Of a DNA stretch of 64,000 nucleotides, positions 44,891 through 53,478 are shown one piece after another. The stretch spans positions 1 through 64,000 of the forward strand of contig CAISTS010000046.1 in assembly GCA_903888485.1 (NCBI GenBank), given 5' to 3'. Source of the stretch: an uncultured bacterium (GTDB lineage Bacteria > Pseudomonadota > Alphaproteobacteria > Rhodospirillales > Rhodospirillaceae). Each line of letters opens with the position of its first letter. Positions within the stretch are counted from its first letter, which is position 1. A program made the translations under genes and the position numbers. A model generated the notes under the pieces. The model had not been told where the DNA came from. It saw only the letters and a program-made list of their open reading frames with translations, and made no database searches.

Positions 44891-45913
44891 ATGATCCTGC
44901 GGATCCTCGCCGTCGTGTCGCTCGTCGTGCTGTCGGCATGCGCGCCGCGTATGGTGCCGGCCGGTCCTGGCGCCACGGCCCCGCGGCTCACCGAGACTGC
45001 CTTCATCACCTCCGACGGCACCGAGCTCAAGCTCCGGCGCTGGATGCCCGACGGCGATCCAACGGCCGTGGTGCTCGCGGTGCACGGCTTCAATGACTAC
45101 AGCAAAGCCTTCGACAAGGTACCTGGGGCGCCCGGCGTTGGGCCCTTCCTCGCGGCACGCGGCGTTGCGGTTTATGCCTACGACCAGCGTGGGTTCGGAA
45201 CGTCGCCCTATCGCGGGCTGTGGCCCGGCGATGACGTGATGGTGCGTGACTTCAAGGAGTTCGCCATCGCGCTCAAGGAACGCCACCCGGTCCCGCCGCT
45301 GTACGGCCTTGGCGAGAGCATGGGCGGTGCGGTGGTGATGACGGCGCTGGCCCAGGGCACATCGCCGCCGGTGGCCGGCGTCATCCTGGCCGCGCCGGCG
45401 GTGTGGGCGAAGTCGACCATGCCGCCGCTCTATCGCGCCGCGCTATGGCTGGGGACACGCATCGTTCCGGGCTGGCGGCCGACGGGCGAGGGGCTGGGGC
45501 GCCTCGCGAGTGATAACCTCGAAGCCTTGCGCGACAACGGGCGCGATCCCCTGTTCATCAAGCGCACGCGTATCGATGCGGTCTACGGCCTCTCCGAGCT
45601 GATGGACCAAGCGCTCGACGCGGCCGATGAGATGAAAAAGACGCCTGTGCTTTATCTCTACGGCCACAACGACCAGATTATTCCTAAGAAGCCGACCAAA
45701 GCGGCACTGAAAGCGCTGACCGAGGCCAAAACGCCGGTGCACGCCGCGTTTTACCCTGCGGGATGGCACATGATCCTGCGCGATAAGGAAGCGCCGACGG
45801 TGCTCGCCGACATCGCGGCCTTCCTCAACGACCCCGCAGCGCCGCTTCCCTCCGGCGCGGACGTAGGCGCCCTGGCGCGCCTGCGGGACGCCAAGGAATG
45901 CCCGCCGTGCTAG
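44891..45913 (+). CDS. Lipoprotein alpha/beta hydrolase (monoacylglycerol-lipase-like)
   Basis: A 340-residue serine hydrolase. It has a signal peptide with lipobox LSAC (Cys17), so it should be lipid-anchored in the envelope. The fold has the oxyanion HGF loop (residues 65-67), YDQRGFG, the nucleophile elbow GLGESMGG (Ser143), an acid in YLYGHNDQI and a His in AGWHMIL. This matches the Hydrolase_4/lysophospholipase group. It is probably cotranscribed with the ABC ATPase. Lipid substrate unknown. Confidence 0.85.
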   Translation: MILRILAVVSLVVLSACAPRMVPAGPGATAPRLTETAFITSDGTELKLRRWMPDGDPTAVVLAVHGFNDYSKAFDKVPGAPGVGPFLAARGVAVYAYDQRGFGTSPYRGLWPGDDVMVRDFKEFAIALKERHPVPPLYGLGESMGGAVVMTALAQGTSPPVAGVILAAPAVWAKSTMPPLYRAALWLGTRIVPGWRPTGEGLGRLASDNLEALRDNGRDPLFIKRTRIDAVYGLSELMDQALDAADEMKKTPVLYLYGHNDQIIPKKPTKAALKALTEAKTPVHAAFYPAGWHMILRDKEAPTVLADIAAFLNDPAAPLPSGADVGALARLRDAKECPPC

Positions 45914-45974
45914 GGAGCGCGGCGCTTGGTCCTGCGGTTCACTAAACTCTCCGATCATCGTCACTGTCTCCGTT

Positions 45975-46241
45975 TTGTGCGCGCCGACGGAGGCCACGCG
46001 CGACCTGCATGACGTTGAACGTGTGGTCGGGCCGCTGACCGGTTACGTGCAGGGCAGGATTGCCGCGACGGATTTCCTGCCCCACCTTACCGCAGCGTTT
46101 GCCGCGAGCGGCGATGCGCAGCCGCCCTGGCTCACCGAAGCCTTCGTCGCCGGCGCGGCCGCGCGCTACCGCAGCCTGATGGGGCAGTGGCGCGCGACGC
46201 CCTTTGGCGGGACGATGGAAGTTGTGTTCGAGCCAAAGTGA
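45975..46241 (+). CDS. Small hypothetical protein (88 aa)
   Basis: A frame with coding character but no recognised family and no good start: the only candidate is TTG at 45975, with an ATG lacking nearby. It contains VERVVGPLTGYVQGRIAATD and an alanine-rich helix. It lies between the lipoprotein hydrolase and tRNA-Arg. It could be chance. Confidence 0.4.
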   Translation: MCAPTEATRDLHDVERVVGPLTGYVQGRIAATDFLPHLTAAFAASGDAQPPWLTEAFVAGAAARYRSLMGQWRATPFGGTMEVVFEPK

Positions 46242-46244
46242 AAT

Positions 46245-46272
46245 TTGCGCGGGGGCGTCCGATGCTTTAGAT
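46245..46272 (+). promoter_or_regulatory. Possible tRNA-Arg promoter
   Basis: TTGCGC (46245-46250) and TTAGAT (46267-46272) are 16 bases apart, placing the start a few bases before the tRNA. Both boxes are imperfect. Confidence 0.35.
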
Positions 46273-46284
46273 TGCGCCGCATAC

Positions 46285-46361
46285 GTACCCGTAGCTCAGC
46301 TGGATAGAGCGTCGCCCTCCGAAGGCGAAGGTCGGGGGTTCGACTCCCTCCGGGTACGCCA
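46285..46361 (+). tRNA. tRNA-Arg (anticodon CCG)
   Basis: A 77-base cloverleaf with acceptor arms GTACCCG (46285-46291) and CGGGTAC (46351-46357), discriminator G and encoded CCA. The anticodon stem TCGCC/GGCGA encloses the loop CTCCGAA, giving anticodon CCG, which reads CGG. The T-arm has GGTTCGACTCC. A T-run follows directly after CCA. Confidence 0.96.
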
Positions 46362-46399
46362 GTTTTTCTTAGCGAGCCCCTTGCGAGCTTAGAAAAACT
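46361..46399 (+). other. Hairpin directly after tRNA-Arg
   Basis: AGTTTTTCT (46361-46369) pairs with AGAAAAACT (46391-46399), with three further pairs inside. The T-run next to the tRNA may serve as its terminator. The 3' arm is part of the 15-bp direct repeat. Confidence 0.5.
46383..46397 (+). repeat. 15-bp direct repeat, copy 1
   Basis: GCGAGCTTAGAAAAA, identical to 47450-47464. It lies 22 bases after tRNA-Arg. A GGGCGCC motif follows 51 bases after the repeat start (46434-46440), with the small hairpin GGGCTGC/GCAGCCC (46412-46429) between. Confidence 0.7.
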
Positions 46400-46528
46400 G
46401 AGCGCCACGGAGGGCTGCGATAGCAGCCCGAGTGGGCGCCACGCAATCGCTTAAGGAATAAACTGTACCTGGTACGATTTGCGTCGGCCTGCAGGTTCAC
46501 GCGGCAGTCACTCTGCAAGCGCCGCTGC

Positions 46529-47038
46529 TCAACGGGTAAGCGCCGATTTGCCGCGGGTACGCTCGTAAGTTTCCTGAATGATCCAGGCGTCAAAGCTGGC
46601 GCGGTGTCGTTGCTGTTTGGTTTCTTTCAAGAGTTCGTTTTTGGTTTCGTGCCACTTTTTCATCTGTGGCTCCGAAAGGATCATTTCGAGCGGACTGACG
46701 GAGAAGGCCATATTGAGACGGGCGGCATGAAAGAGTTTCACGAGCCAGGGTTTGTCCACCACCCATCCGTCCGAATAGAGCGTTTTGCCCGCGTATAGAT
46801 TATTCAGATCCTCGGCAACGCTGCGCAGCGGCTTTCCGTAAGTTTCCAGAATATCCCGGGCAATGCGGTGTACCTTTTCCGCGCCCTCATCCCAGTGAGT
46901 CCAGTCCTCCGCGGGCAAAATCAATGAGCAGTATTTTGAATTGTTCTGTGCGGCGGTTCCCACCTCGATGGGATAGCTCAAGCCGCCGAAGCCGGAAGCT
47001 TCGAGATCGATGATGAGCGGTCTTTCCTCCGTTCCCAA
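46529..47038 (-). CDS. DEDDh-type 3'-5' exonuclease-like protein
   Basis: A 169-residue protein with the exonuclease I motif IIDLEASGFG (Asp and Glu), a central segment that may supply the second Asp (SVAEDLNNLY or KTLYSDGW), and an exo III-like HRASFDAW (His-x4-Asp). This is the RNase T/DnaQ fold. It has no domain for polymerase binding. The start is TTG at 47038, after a G-rich stretch. The gene lies between the two copies of the direct repeat and has lower GC than its neighbours, which suggests it was acquired. Target nucleic acid unknown. Confidence 0.65.
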   Translation of the reverse strand: MGTEERPLIIDLEASGFGGLSYPIEVGTAAQNNSKYCSLILPAEDWTHWDEGAEKVHRIARDILETYGKPLRSVAEDLNNLYAGKTLYSDGWVVDKPWLVKLFHAARLNMAFSVSPLEMILSEPQMKKWHETKNELLKETKQQRHRASFDAWIIQETYERTRGKSALTR

Positions 47039-47150
47039 GGCCCCCCCTTTTTCGGTCTGGTGGTAACTCTCTCGTTCAGTATTCGAGGTCAGGCGTTGTG
47101 ACGGATTATCGCCGGTCCACGGATCAAAGGGCGTCGCAAGCGACCCTCGC

Positions 47151-47363
47151 TCACGTGGTCTCTGAACTCTGAATCAGGGACCACTCCGCAAAAACCAGCT
47201 TTCCATGGTTGGTGCCATCATCGCGCCAGATCTCATAACCCGCGGCTCGGGCAGGAAGACGTGCCCTACCGCCGCGCGGTGCTTCACTGTCGTCCTTGGC
47301 GTCAAAGTCGCTCGCGACTGACTGCCCTTTGCTGTCCCTAAAGGTAATGCGATAGCGCGTCAT
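47151..47363 (-). CDS. Small hypothetical protein (70 aa)
   Basis: A frame starting MTRYRITFRDSKGQSV with GGTGAAAG upstream of the ATG at 47363. It contains two short strand-like parts and GYEIWRDDGTNHGKLVFAEW near the end. I do not recognise the family. It is the second gene between the direct repeats. Confidence 0.5.
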   Translation of the reverse strand: MTRYRITFRDSKGQSVASDFDAKDDSEAPRGGRARLPARAAGYEIWRDDGTNHGKLVFAEWSLIQSSETT

Positions 47364-47449
47364 TCTTTCACCCCAGGCCGACCCAAGTGCGAATTGTGCG
47401 CCGCAACATTCCTGTGTGCAAGTGCGAAAAGCGTTGGACCGGGGGCCAA

Positions 47450-47464
47450 GCGAGCTTAGAAAAA
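47450..47464 (+). repeat. 15-bp direct repeat, copy 2
   Basis: GCGAGCTTAGAAAAA, identical to 46383-46397 and in the same orientation. A GGGCGCC motif follows 40 bases after the repeat start (47490-47496), as in copy 1 but with shorter spacing. The two copies enclose 1052 bases. Confidence 0.7.
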
Positions 47465-47543
47465 GCGATCGTCCCAGGGGGCCCACAGCGGGCGCCGTGG
47501 GGCGTCACGTCCAGCCACACCTAGCCCATGTTAAGTCACGCCT

Positions 47544-48685
47544 ATGACCTTGGAATGGAAGACGATCCAGCACTTGGATCAGCCCCAGTGGGAGAGCCTG
47601 TGCGCAAATCTGCGCCGCGCTGCGCTCTATGGTCGCGAGCAGGCGGGGGCGCTCACGGCGTTGCGCGCGCCAGTGATGGGCAAGGAGAGGAGCCGCGACT
47701 TACCGAATTCTTGGCGGCGCTCGCGACCTTCTGCCACGGCACAGAATTCGTTTTTGCCGTTTCACCGCAGGAAGAGGAGCAACTCGGAAAGCTGTCCTTG
47801 GGCAGGAGCGTGGCCGAGGATCTGATCATTGGGTGCTACCGGGCGATAAAGAGGGACGCGCTCCCGATTGCGAATGTCGAGCGGTTGTTACCGATCGCGA
47901 ACGACACATCGCGCCGTGCAGGCCATGTACGAGGAGAACCCTTACCCGCGTTGGACACAGCTGCGCATAAAAAACAGAACGACGAGGCGCTGGAGTGCTT
48001 GATCGCCGGTTGCGGTAGCGGCCGGCAAATTGTCACCAACGCATTGACTTCGCCGCGCTCGCGCTACGTCGGGATAGATATTAGCCTCGCGAGCCTGGCG
48101 TACGGGCTCATGAAGGCGAGGGAATACAACGTATCCAACGCACGCTTCATACAAACCGACATTCTAGACGTCGCGAAGTTGGGGCTCAGCTTTGACCACA
48201 TTTCGGCGGTGGGGTCGGTTCCTCACATGCAAAGTCCGGTGAGCGGCGTTAGGGCGCTCGCCGGAGTGCTGAAACCGGGGGGCACTCTTAAGCTGGCGCT
48301 GTACTCAAGGATGGGCCGCGTATCGGTGCTCGCGGGCATCGCCTTGCGCCAGGCGCTCGGCCTTCAGCCAACGGCCGACGGGATTCGCGCATTGCGGCAA
48401 CTGAAATACAGCCTGCCGGAAGAACATCCCGCAAAGCAGGTGATGGTGTTCGAGGATTTCTATTCGATGTCGGGCTGCCGCGATATGCTGTTTCATGTGC
48501 AGGAACACAACTACACAATCTCGGATATTTTCGAACTGGTCGATGCGTCCGGCTTGCGTCTGCGTGACTTTGCAGTGCCGGACCCGATGGTGGGCGTGGA
48601 ACTCACACGCGAGAAGCTGATCAGGCTCGAGCGGGAAAGCCCCGGATTTGCCGGTCCGATGTTTCGGTTTGTGCTGGTTCACTAA
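47544..48685 (+). pseudogene. Frameshifted SAM-dependent methyltransferase
   Basis: The SAM-binding core is in one frame (LIAGCGSGRQIVT, then YVGIDISLASLAYGLMKARE, QTDILDVAKLG and a full C terminus to 48685). The expected motif just upstream, AMYEENPYPRWTQL, is in a different frame (47922-47963), and the likely N terminus MTLEWKTIQHLDQ (from 47544) is in that same other frame. The stretch FLAALATFCHGTEFVFAVS between them is back in the core frame. At least three shifts are therefore needed, near 47700, 47905 and 47975, and the linker before the core is also short. The gene is probably dead, unless these are sequencing errors. Confidence 0.7.
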
Positions 48686-48865
48686 GCTCCCGGGAGGGTG
48701 CCCGTGGAATACTGGCCTCAGGGCCCATTTCCAGCGAAAATAGCCGGGTATGGGGTGGCATAGCTGGTCCGCGCAGCCAAGGCTCTAACGAAAAGTTAAG
48801 CCCATCCCTGTAGACTGGTGGGAACCAAGAGGGGTGTGCACGGCGCACCCGAGGATGAGCTAGGC

Positions 48866-49753
48866 ATGATCCGAAAGAACGGTGCGGTTCCCGATAACTT
48901 TTTCGAGCTGCGTGAGTTGGACTCGATCCAGGCTTACGCCATGGCCTATGGCGACCTGATCGCCAAGCGCTACGAAGATCTCAACATCGTCTGTTTCCCG
49001 CGCTTTCCGCTCGACATCGACGTCGACTTCTTCCGCGCGGTCCAAGTGCCAGCGCAATTCAAGAAAGTCGGCACGGTGAATGGGCTCGACAGGCCCATCC
49101 TGATCCGCAGCGGCGACAAGATCATGTTCGACCACACGCATGTCCTTCTGCAGATTTTCGGCGATCGCATGATTGCAACTTACGCCCAGACCCAAATCCG
49201 CAGTGTCAACGATCAGATCCGTCGCGGTTTGAACCAGTTGTTCCCGCGTTATCGCTCGCTCACGGAAGCCAACATCACCTGGCGTCTGACCGAAACGGTG
49301 GACGAAGGCATGCACGTCGATGGCTTTCTCAAGGGCAAGCCGACGCCGCCCGAAGCCAAGGGTCGCTTTCACCGGGTGAAGCTCTTCATCAACATCGACA
49401 GCCAGCCGCGCAAGTGGTGGACGTCGTTCACGATGGGCGAGACCCTCAAGAGATATCGCAGCAAGTTGCCCGACAGCATGCCGGACGACGCGGATATCGT
49501 GGCGAACGTCATTTCGAACAGCGGGTTCCTCGGTGACGGCGAACCGCATCACGAGATCGATATTCCGCCCATGGGCGCAGTCATGGGCGAGGCCCAGGCC
49601 ATCTCTCATGCCGTGCGATACGGGCGGCGCATGATCGCCGCAGAGTTCATGTGCCTCACCGAACATATGCTCGATCCATGCAAGCACACCCAAGCGCGGC
49701 TGCCCGGATGGCTGGGTGACGCGGGTATTGGCATCTCCGAGGCTGTGGCTTAG
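48866..49753 (+). CDS. 2-oxoglutarate/Fe(II) oxygenase-like protein, resembling Kdo hydroxylase
   Basis: A 295-residue protein. The pattern EGMHVDGF (His150, Asp152), RVKLFINIDSQPRKW, and a later PPMGAVMGEAQAISHAVRYGRR (His248, Arg254/255; quoted in part only as position 235-255) gives the H-x-D...H plus Arg layout of 2OG/Fe(II) oxygenases. The surroundings of the motif resemble KdoO, which hydroxylates Kdo in lipid A inner core. This link is from memory of the family and not certain. The ATG at 48866 is used. Confidence 0.5.
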   Translation: MIRKNGAVPDNFFELRELDSIQAYAMAYGDLIAKRYEDLNIVCFPRFPLDIDVDFFRAVQVPAQFKKVGTVNGLDRPILIRSGDKIMFDHTHVLLQIFGDRMIATYAQTQIRSVNDQIRRGLNQLFPRYRSLTEANITWRLTETVDEGMHVDGFLKGKPTPPEAKGRFHRVKLFINIDSQPRKWWTSFTMGETLKRYRSKLPDSMPDDADIVANVISNSGFLGDGEPHHEIDIPPMGAVMGEAQAISHAVRYGRRMIAAEFMCLTEHMLDPCKHTQARLPGWLGDAGIGISEAVA

Positions 49754-49805
49754 CGTCGGTCGCGGCGCGCCGAAGCGCGCTGACCCCAGGGTTTAGCGCG
49801 GAACC

Positions 49806-51851
49806 ATGCCCGGCCTGATTTTTGAAAACACGTCGACCGCCGACGAGATGAAGCAAACGCTTCATCTCGTACAGCAAAAGCTGCAGAAATCGCCGCGTGA
49901 TCCGGTCAGCTACAATGCCTTGGGCGTGATTCTCGGCGCTGGCGGCGCGCCCGACAAAGCGCTGCGCGCTTTTGACCAGGCTCTTGCATTATGCCCCACT
50001 TACGCCGAAGCGTTGATGAACAAAGGGCTGGCGCTGGAGAGTCTGGGATCGGATGCGGCGGCGTTCGAGGCTTTCTCCCACGCGGCCGCCCTCACGCCCT
50101 CTTATACCGAAGCGGAAGAAAACGCGCAGCGGCTCGCGGCGCAGCTCGGCCGGTCCATGCCCGCCTCGCCATGGCGGGTTACGCTAAAGGAGAGATTGGG
50201 CACATTACTGAAGGGGCGCGCCCCGCTTCCGGATGGGATGGATGAAGCCGCGCTTCGTGCCCGCCTTACGCACAAGCCCGGCGATGCCGAAGCCGCCTTG
50301 CGACTTGCGGTTGGCTTAAAAAAAGACAATCGCTTGATCGAAGCGGAACACTTTTTCCGGCACGCTCTTCGCCGCGACCGGTCTCATCAACGCGCCGCCA
50401 TTGCCCTCGCCGAACTGCTCGACGCGACGTATAGGCTCAGCGAGGCGATCGAGCTGCTCGCGCGTTTTCAAAATGCGCCGGCGCAGGAAGATCGGCTGTT
50501 GCCGCTGCTCCTGCGCCTGAAAGCCGACGCCTGCGATTGGCGCGATTACAATACGCTCCGTGCCGCGGCGGCCGACAGCCTGCGCCAGTCGCCAGGAAGC
50601 ATCGAGCCCTTTGCAGCCCTTTCGCTCTGGGACGATCCGGAGATCCAGCGCGCGGCGTCGCGCGCTCTCGTGGCAAGGATCAGTCGTGGGATCGCGCCGC
50701 GCGTCCACGCGCGCCCGGCCTCAAAACGCGACAAGATCACGATTGGCTACATTTCCGCGGACTTTCGTCAGCACGCCGTATCTACGCTTCTGGCGCCGCT
50801 CTTCGAGATGCACGATCGGAGGAGGTTCCGTGTATTCGGTTATTCACTCTGGGGAGACGATGGCTCGGCGTTGCAGCGGCGCGTGACATCGGCCTTCGAC
50901 AAGATGGAGTCGTTGTGGCAGGTGCCGAGCGCTGAGGCGGCGGCGAGAATCGCCGCAGATGAGGTCGACATTCTGGCCGATCTCACAGGCTATACCCGCA
51001 ACGGCCGGCCGGAGATTCTCGCGCACCAGCCGGCTCCGATCCAGGTGAACCTCGGCCACGCTGCGTCGATGGGTGCGCCGTTCATCCACTACTACATCGG
51101 TGATGCCGTCGTGACACCGCCGTATCTGGATGACTGGTACGACGAGAAGATCGTGCGCTTGCCTTTCGCCCATCAGATCAACGACCTCAAGCGTCCCCGG
51201 CCGCGCGCGCGACCACGCCGTGACTACGGGCTGCCGGAGGATGGCGTCGTCTTCTGCAGCTTCAACACGGCGAGCAAGTTCACCCCAGAACTCTTCGATA
51301 CCTGGATGGGAATTCTCGCGCGCGTGCCGGGCAGCGTGTTGTGGCTGCGAAGCTGGCACAAGGACACCACCGACAATCTGCTTCGGCGGGCGGCCGAGCA
51401 GGGTGTCGATCCGACGCGGCTCGTATTTGCCGGCTTCGGCAGCTATGAAGATCATCTCGGACGCTATGGCGCGGTCGACATCGCGCTCGATACGCTACGC
51501 CTCGGGGGCCACACCACCACAAGCGATGCGCTCTGGATGGGATGCCCTGTCGTCAACATGCCTGGAAAGACGATGTCATCGCGAGGGGCGGGGAGCTTGG
51601 TGCGTGCGGTCGGCGTGCCCGAGCTCTCGGTTTCATCCCTCGCCGATTATGAAGCGCTGGCTGTCGACCTCGCGACATCGCCGGAGAAGTTGCACGACCT
51701 CAAGACGCGGCTCGAGCGCGCGCGGCGCGACAGCCCGTTGTTCAATCCCGCGCAGACCGTTCGGCAGTACGAGTGGGCTTACGAGCGCATGTGGGAAACG
51801 TACGTCGCGGGTGGCGCTCCGCAGGTGATCGAAGTGCCTGCCGAGGTTTAG
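49806..51851 (+). CDS. TPR and GT41 (O-GlcNAc-transferase-like) protein, first copy
   Basis: A 681-residue protein with N-terminal TPR repeats (about 17-115), a helical linker, and a C-terminal GT41/SPINDLY-type GT-B domain (about 305-670). The catalytic-site His is kept in ADFRQHAVS (about His323) and the UDP-binding Lys in FNTASKFTPELF (about Lys490); GGHTTTSDALWMGCP binds the nucleotide sugar. The usual LGYPGTMG loop is replaced by LGHAASMG (about residue 415), unlike the second copy. Likely a cytoplasmic O-linked glycosyltransferase acting on a protein held by the TPRs. The stop overlaps the convergent TylF gene. Confidence 0.85.
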   Translation: MPGLIFENTSTADEMKQTLHLVQQKLQKSPRDPVSYNALGVILGAGGAPDKALRAFDQALALCPTYAEALMNKGLALESLGSDAAAFEAFSHAAALTPSYTEAEENAQRLAAQLGRSMPASPWRVTLKERLGTLLKGRAPLPDGMDEAALRARLTHKPGDAEAALRLAVGLKKDNRLIEAEHFFRHALRRDRSHQRAAIALAELLDATYRLSEAIELLARFQNAPAQEDRLLPLLLRLKADACDWRDYNTLRAAAADSLRQSPGSIEPFAALSLWDDPEIQRAASRALVARISRGIAPRVHARPASKRDKITIGYISADFRQHAVSTLLAPLFEMHDRRRFRVFGYSLWGDDGSALQRRVTSAFDKMESLWQVPSAEAAARIAADEVDILADLTGYTRNGRPEILAHQPAPIQVNLGHAASMGAPFIHYYIGDAVVTPPYLDDWYDEKIVRLPFAHQINDLKRPRPRARPRRDYGLPEDGVVFCSFNTASKFTPELFDTWMGILARVPGSVLWLRSWHKDTTDNLLRRAAEQGVDPTRLVFAGFGSYEDHLGRYGAVDIALDTLRLGGHTTTSDALWMGCPVVNMPGKTMSSRGAGSLVRAVGVPELSVSSLADYEALAVDLATSPEKLHDLKTRLERARRDSPLFNPAQTVRQYEWAYERMWETYVAGGAPQVIEVPAEV

Positions 51852-52615
51852 GAGCCCTTAATTACGTAAGCCCCCGGGTTTGGGCACCAATCGAATCGCT
51901 TCAGAGGCGTATTCGTACCTGCGAAAAATTCATCGACGGCTTTGCTTTCGCCTTCCCAAGGGGGAATTCCATATTCGTCAAATGCGACCACGCCGCCGGG
52001 CACAACCAAAGGCCACAAGTGTTTGAGGCCAACCATTGTCGGTTGGTAGAGATCGACGTCGAAGTGGAGCAGCGCAATACGCATTCCGGGATGAGCCGCA
52101 ACGTACTCGGGGATAGTCTGCGCGACATCGCCCTTCACCAACTGAACGCGAGCCTTGTAGGGGATAAATCGGTCGGCGTCGAAAATCGAGATCACGTCGC
52201 GCAGCGCCTCTTCGAAGTCGCCGCCATCGTAGCCGCCGGCCACCTTTTGGACTTCGGTAGCCGCGGCGCCGTCGTTCTCATGGAGCGCCGTGAGTCCCTG
52301 GAAGGTGTCAAAGCCGATCACTTTTTTGTGCCGATCACCCATGTTGCGAATTTCCATAAAATTCGCCCACGACATCAGCGACGCGCCGCGAAATACACCA
52401 AGCTCGACAATGTCTCCCGGCAAGTCGACGGTCATGCGGAAGAGCTCATAATGAGCCAGGAAACGTTTCAGGTAGACCCGGCGCGTATAGAGAGGAAAGT
52501 CACGCCATATGTCGGTCGGCTGAACCCCGAAGCGCGCGAAGTGCTCATCGAGCTTCCTTTCGATTTCGTCATCCTGGGCAAAATTCTTGCGTCCGGAGAA
52601 GCGCTTGTCGGCCAT
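51848..52615 (-). CDS. TylF/MycF-like O-methyltransferase
   Basis: A 255-residue SAM-dependent, metal-dependent sugar O-methyltransferase of the TylF (macrocin) family, with DIVELGVFRGASLMSWA as the SAM-binding motif, FDVDLYQPT with the metal-binding Asp, and GGVVAFDEYG plus PPWEGESKAVDEFF in the C-terminal part. The target is probably a sugar hydroxyl in the product of this locus. The start lies 17 bases beyond the stop of the PhyH gene on the same strand. Confidence 0.85.
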   Translation of the reverse strand: MADKRFSGRKNFAQDDEIERKLDEHFARFGVQPTDIWRDFPLYTRRVYLKRFLAHYELFRMTVDLPGDIVELGVFRGASLMSWANFMEIRNMGDRHKKVIGFDTFQGLTALHENDGAAATEVQKVAGGYDGGDFEEALRDVISIFDADRFIPYKARVQLVKGDVAQTIPEYVAAHPGMRIALLHFDVDLYQPTMVGLKHLWPLVVPGGVVAFDEYGIPPWEGESKAVDEFFAGTNTPLKRFDWCPNPGAYVIKGS

Positions 52616-52632
52616 GCAAATCCTCGAGCTTG

Positions 52633-53355
52633 TTAGAGTGGAAGTTTTTCCGGCATTGGCCCGTCGCGGCGTCGGAAGGTTCCAAGTTCGATATCGAAGT
52701 AATCCTTGTTAGCAATGGAATCCTCGGGATCGATCAATCGGAATTCGAGCGATCGCCGGTCAATCAGGGCCCCCGGCGGTGTGTACGTCCGATGAACGGC
52801 ATGATCGCCGAAGAACAAACAATCCCCGAGCGAAAGTTCGAAATGGACGACATCCTCCGGCGCGATATCCAGCCCCGCAGCGAAACCGTCACGCGGCTGG
52901 TGGGTTAATTCAGACTGAGGCGCGCGGGTGAACTGCAAAGTCGAGCGCCGCGCCGGCTCATCATCCAGGGGAATATGGCAGGTCACAATGCGCGTGTGCC
53001 GTAAAGGTCCGAGCAAGCTTATGTATGCGGTGTCTTGGTGCCAGGGTACGAAATGACTTGTCGACGATACGTGACGCACCTGAGGGGGAAAAATTACCCA
53101 TGTGAACGGGCGCACCATCTCAAGCAAGTCTGGACTTGGCGTGCGCCATACGTCGAACCAGCGCTGGCGGAGGCGCAGCGTGTCGGAACCCTCGCCTCGG
53201 GCCATTGCACGCAACTCACGTTCGGAGGTGGCGTCTTGGCTCGATCCTGCCGTAAGTTCATAGAAGGAGGCCCGCAAGCGGCGAAGAACCGCAGGCCCGA
53301 AAACCTGCCGGTGTGGGGCAAAGAAGCCGCGTGATCGCGGGGCGTCGTTCGTCAA
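52633..53355 (-). CDS. Phytanoyl-CoA dioxygenase-family oxygenase
   Basis: A 240-residue 2OG/Fe(II) oxygenase. The iron ligands are His106 and Asp108 (VPWHQDTAY) and a distal His185 or His188 (GDHAVHRTYTPP), with Arg200 or 201 binding 2-oxoglutarate. The substrate is unknown; the surrounding genes suggest a sugar or glycolipid. Transcribed together with the TylF gene. Confidence 0.75.
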   Translation of the reverse strand: MTNDAPRSRGFFAPHRQVFGPAVLRRLRASFYELTAGSSQDATSERELRAMARGEGSDTLRLRQRWFDVWRTPSPDLLEMVRPFTWVIFPPQVRHVSSTSHFVPWHQDTAYISLLGPLRHTRIVTCHIPLDDEPARRSTLQFTRAPQSELTHQPRDGFAAGLDIAPEDVVHFELSLGDCLFFGDHAVHRTYTPPGALIDRRSLEFRLIDPEDSIANKDYFDIELGTFRRRDGPMPEKLPL

Positions 53356-53478
53356 GGGAACAGTTCCTAAGGGCGCGTCTCAAATTGTAGGCTACAAAAT
53401 GCGCTTTGACCTTTCAATTCTGACCTTCAACCGTGGCAAAATGGCGCGTACCAGCACCAACGAGGCCAAACTCATCGC

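Noticed and set aside
48831..48850. Inverted repeat GGGTGTGC/GCGCACCC before the Kdo-hydroxylase-like gene as a terminator or operator
   Set aside because: One pair is a G-T wobble and no T-run follows. It is too short to support a call.
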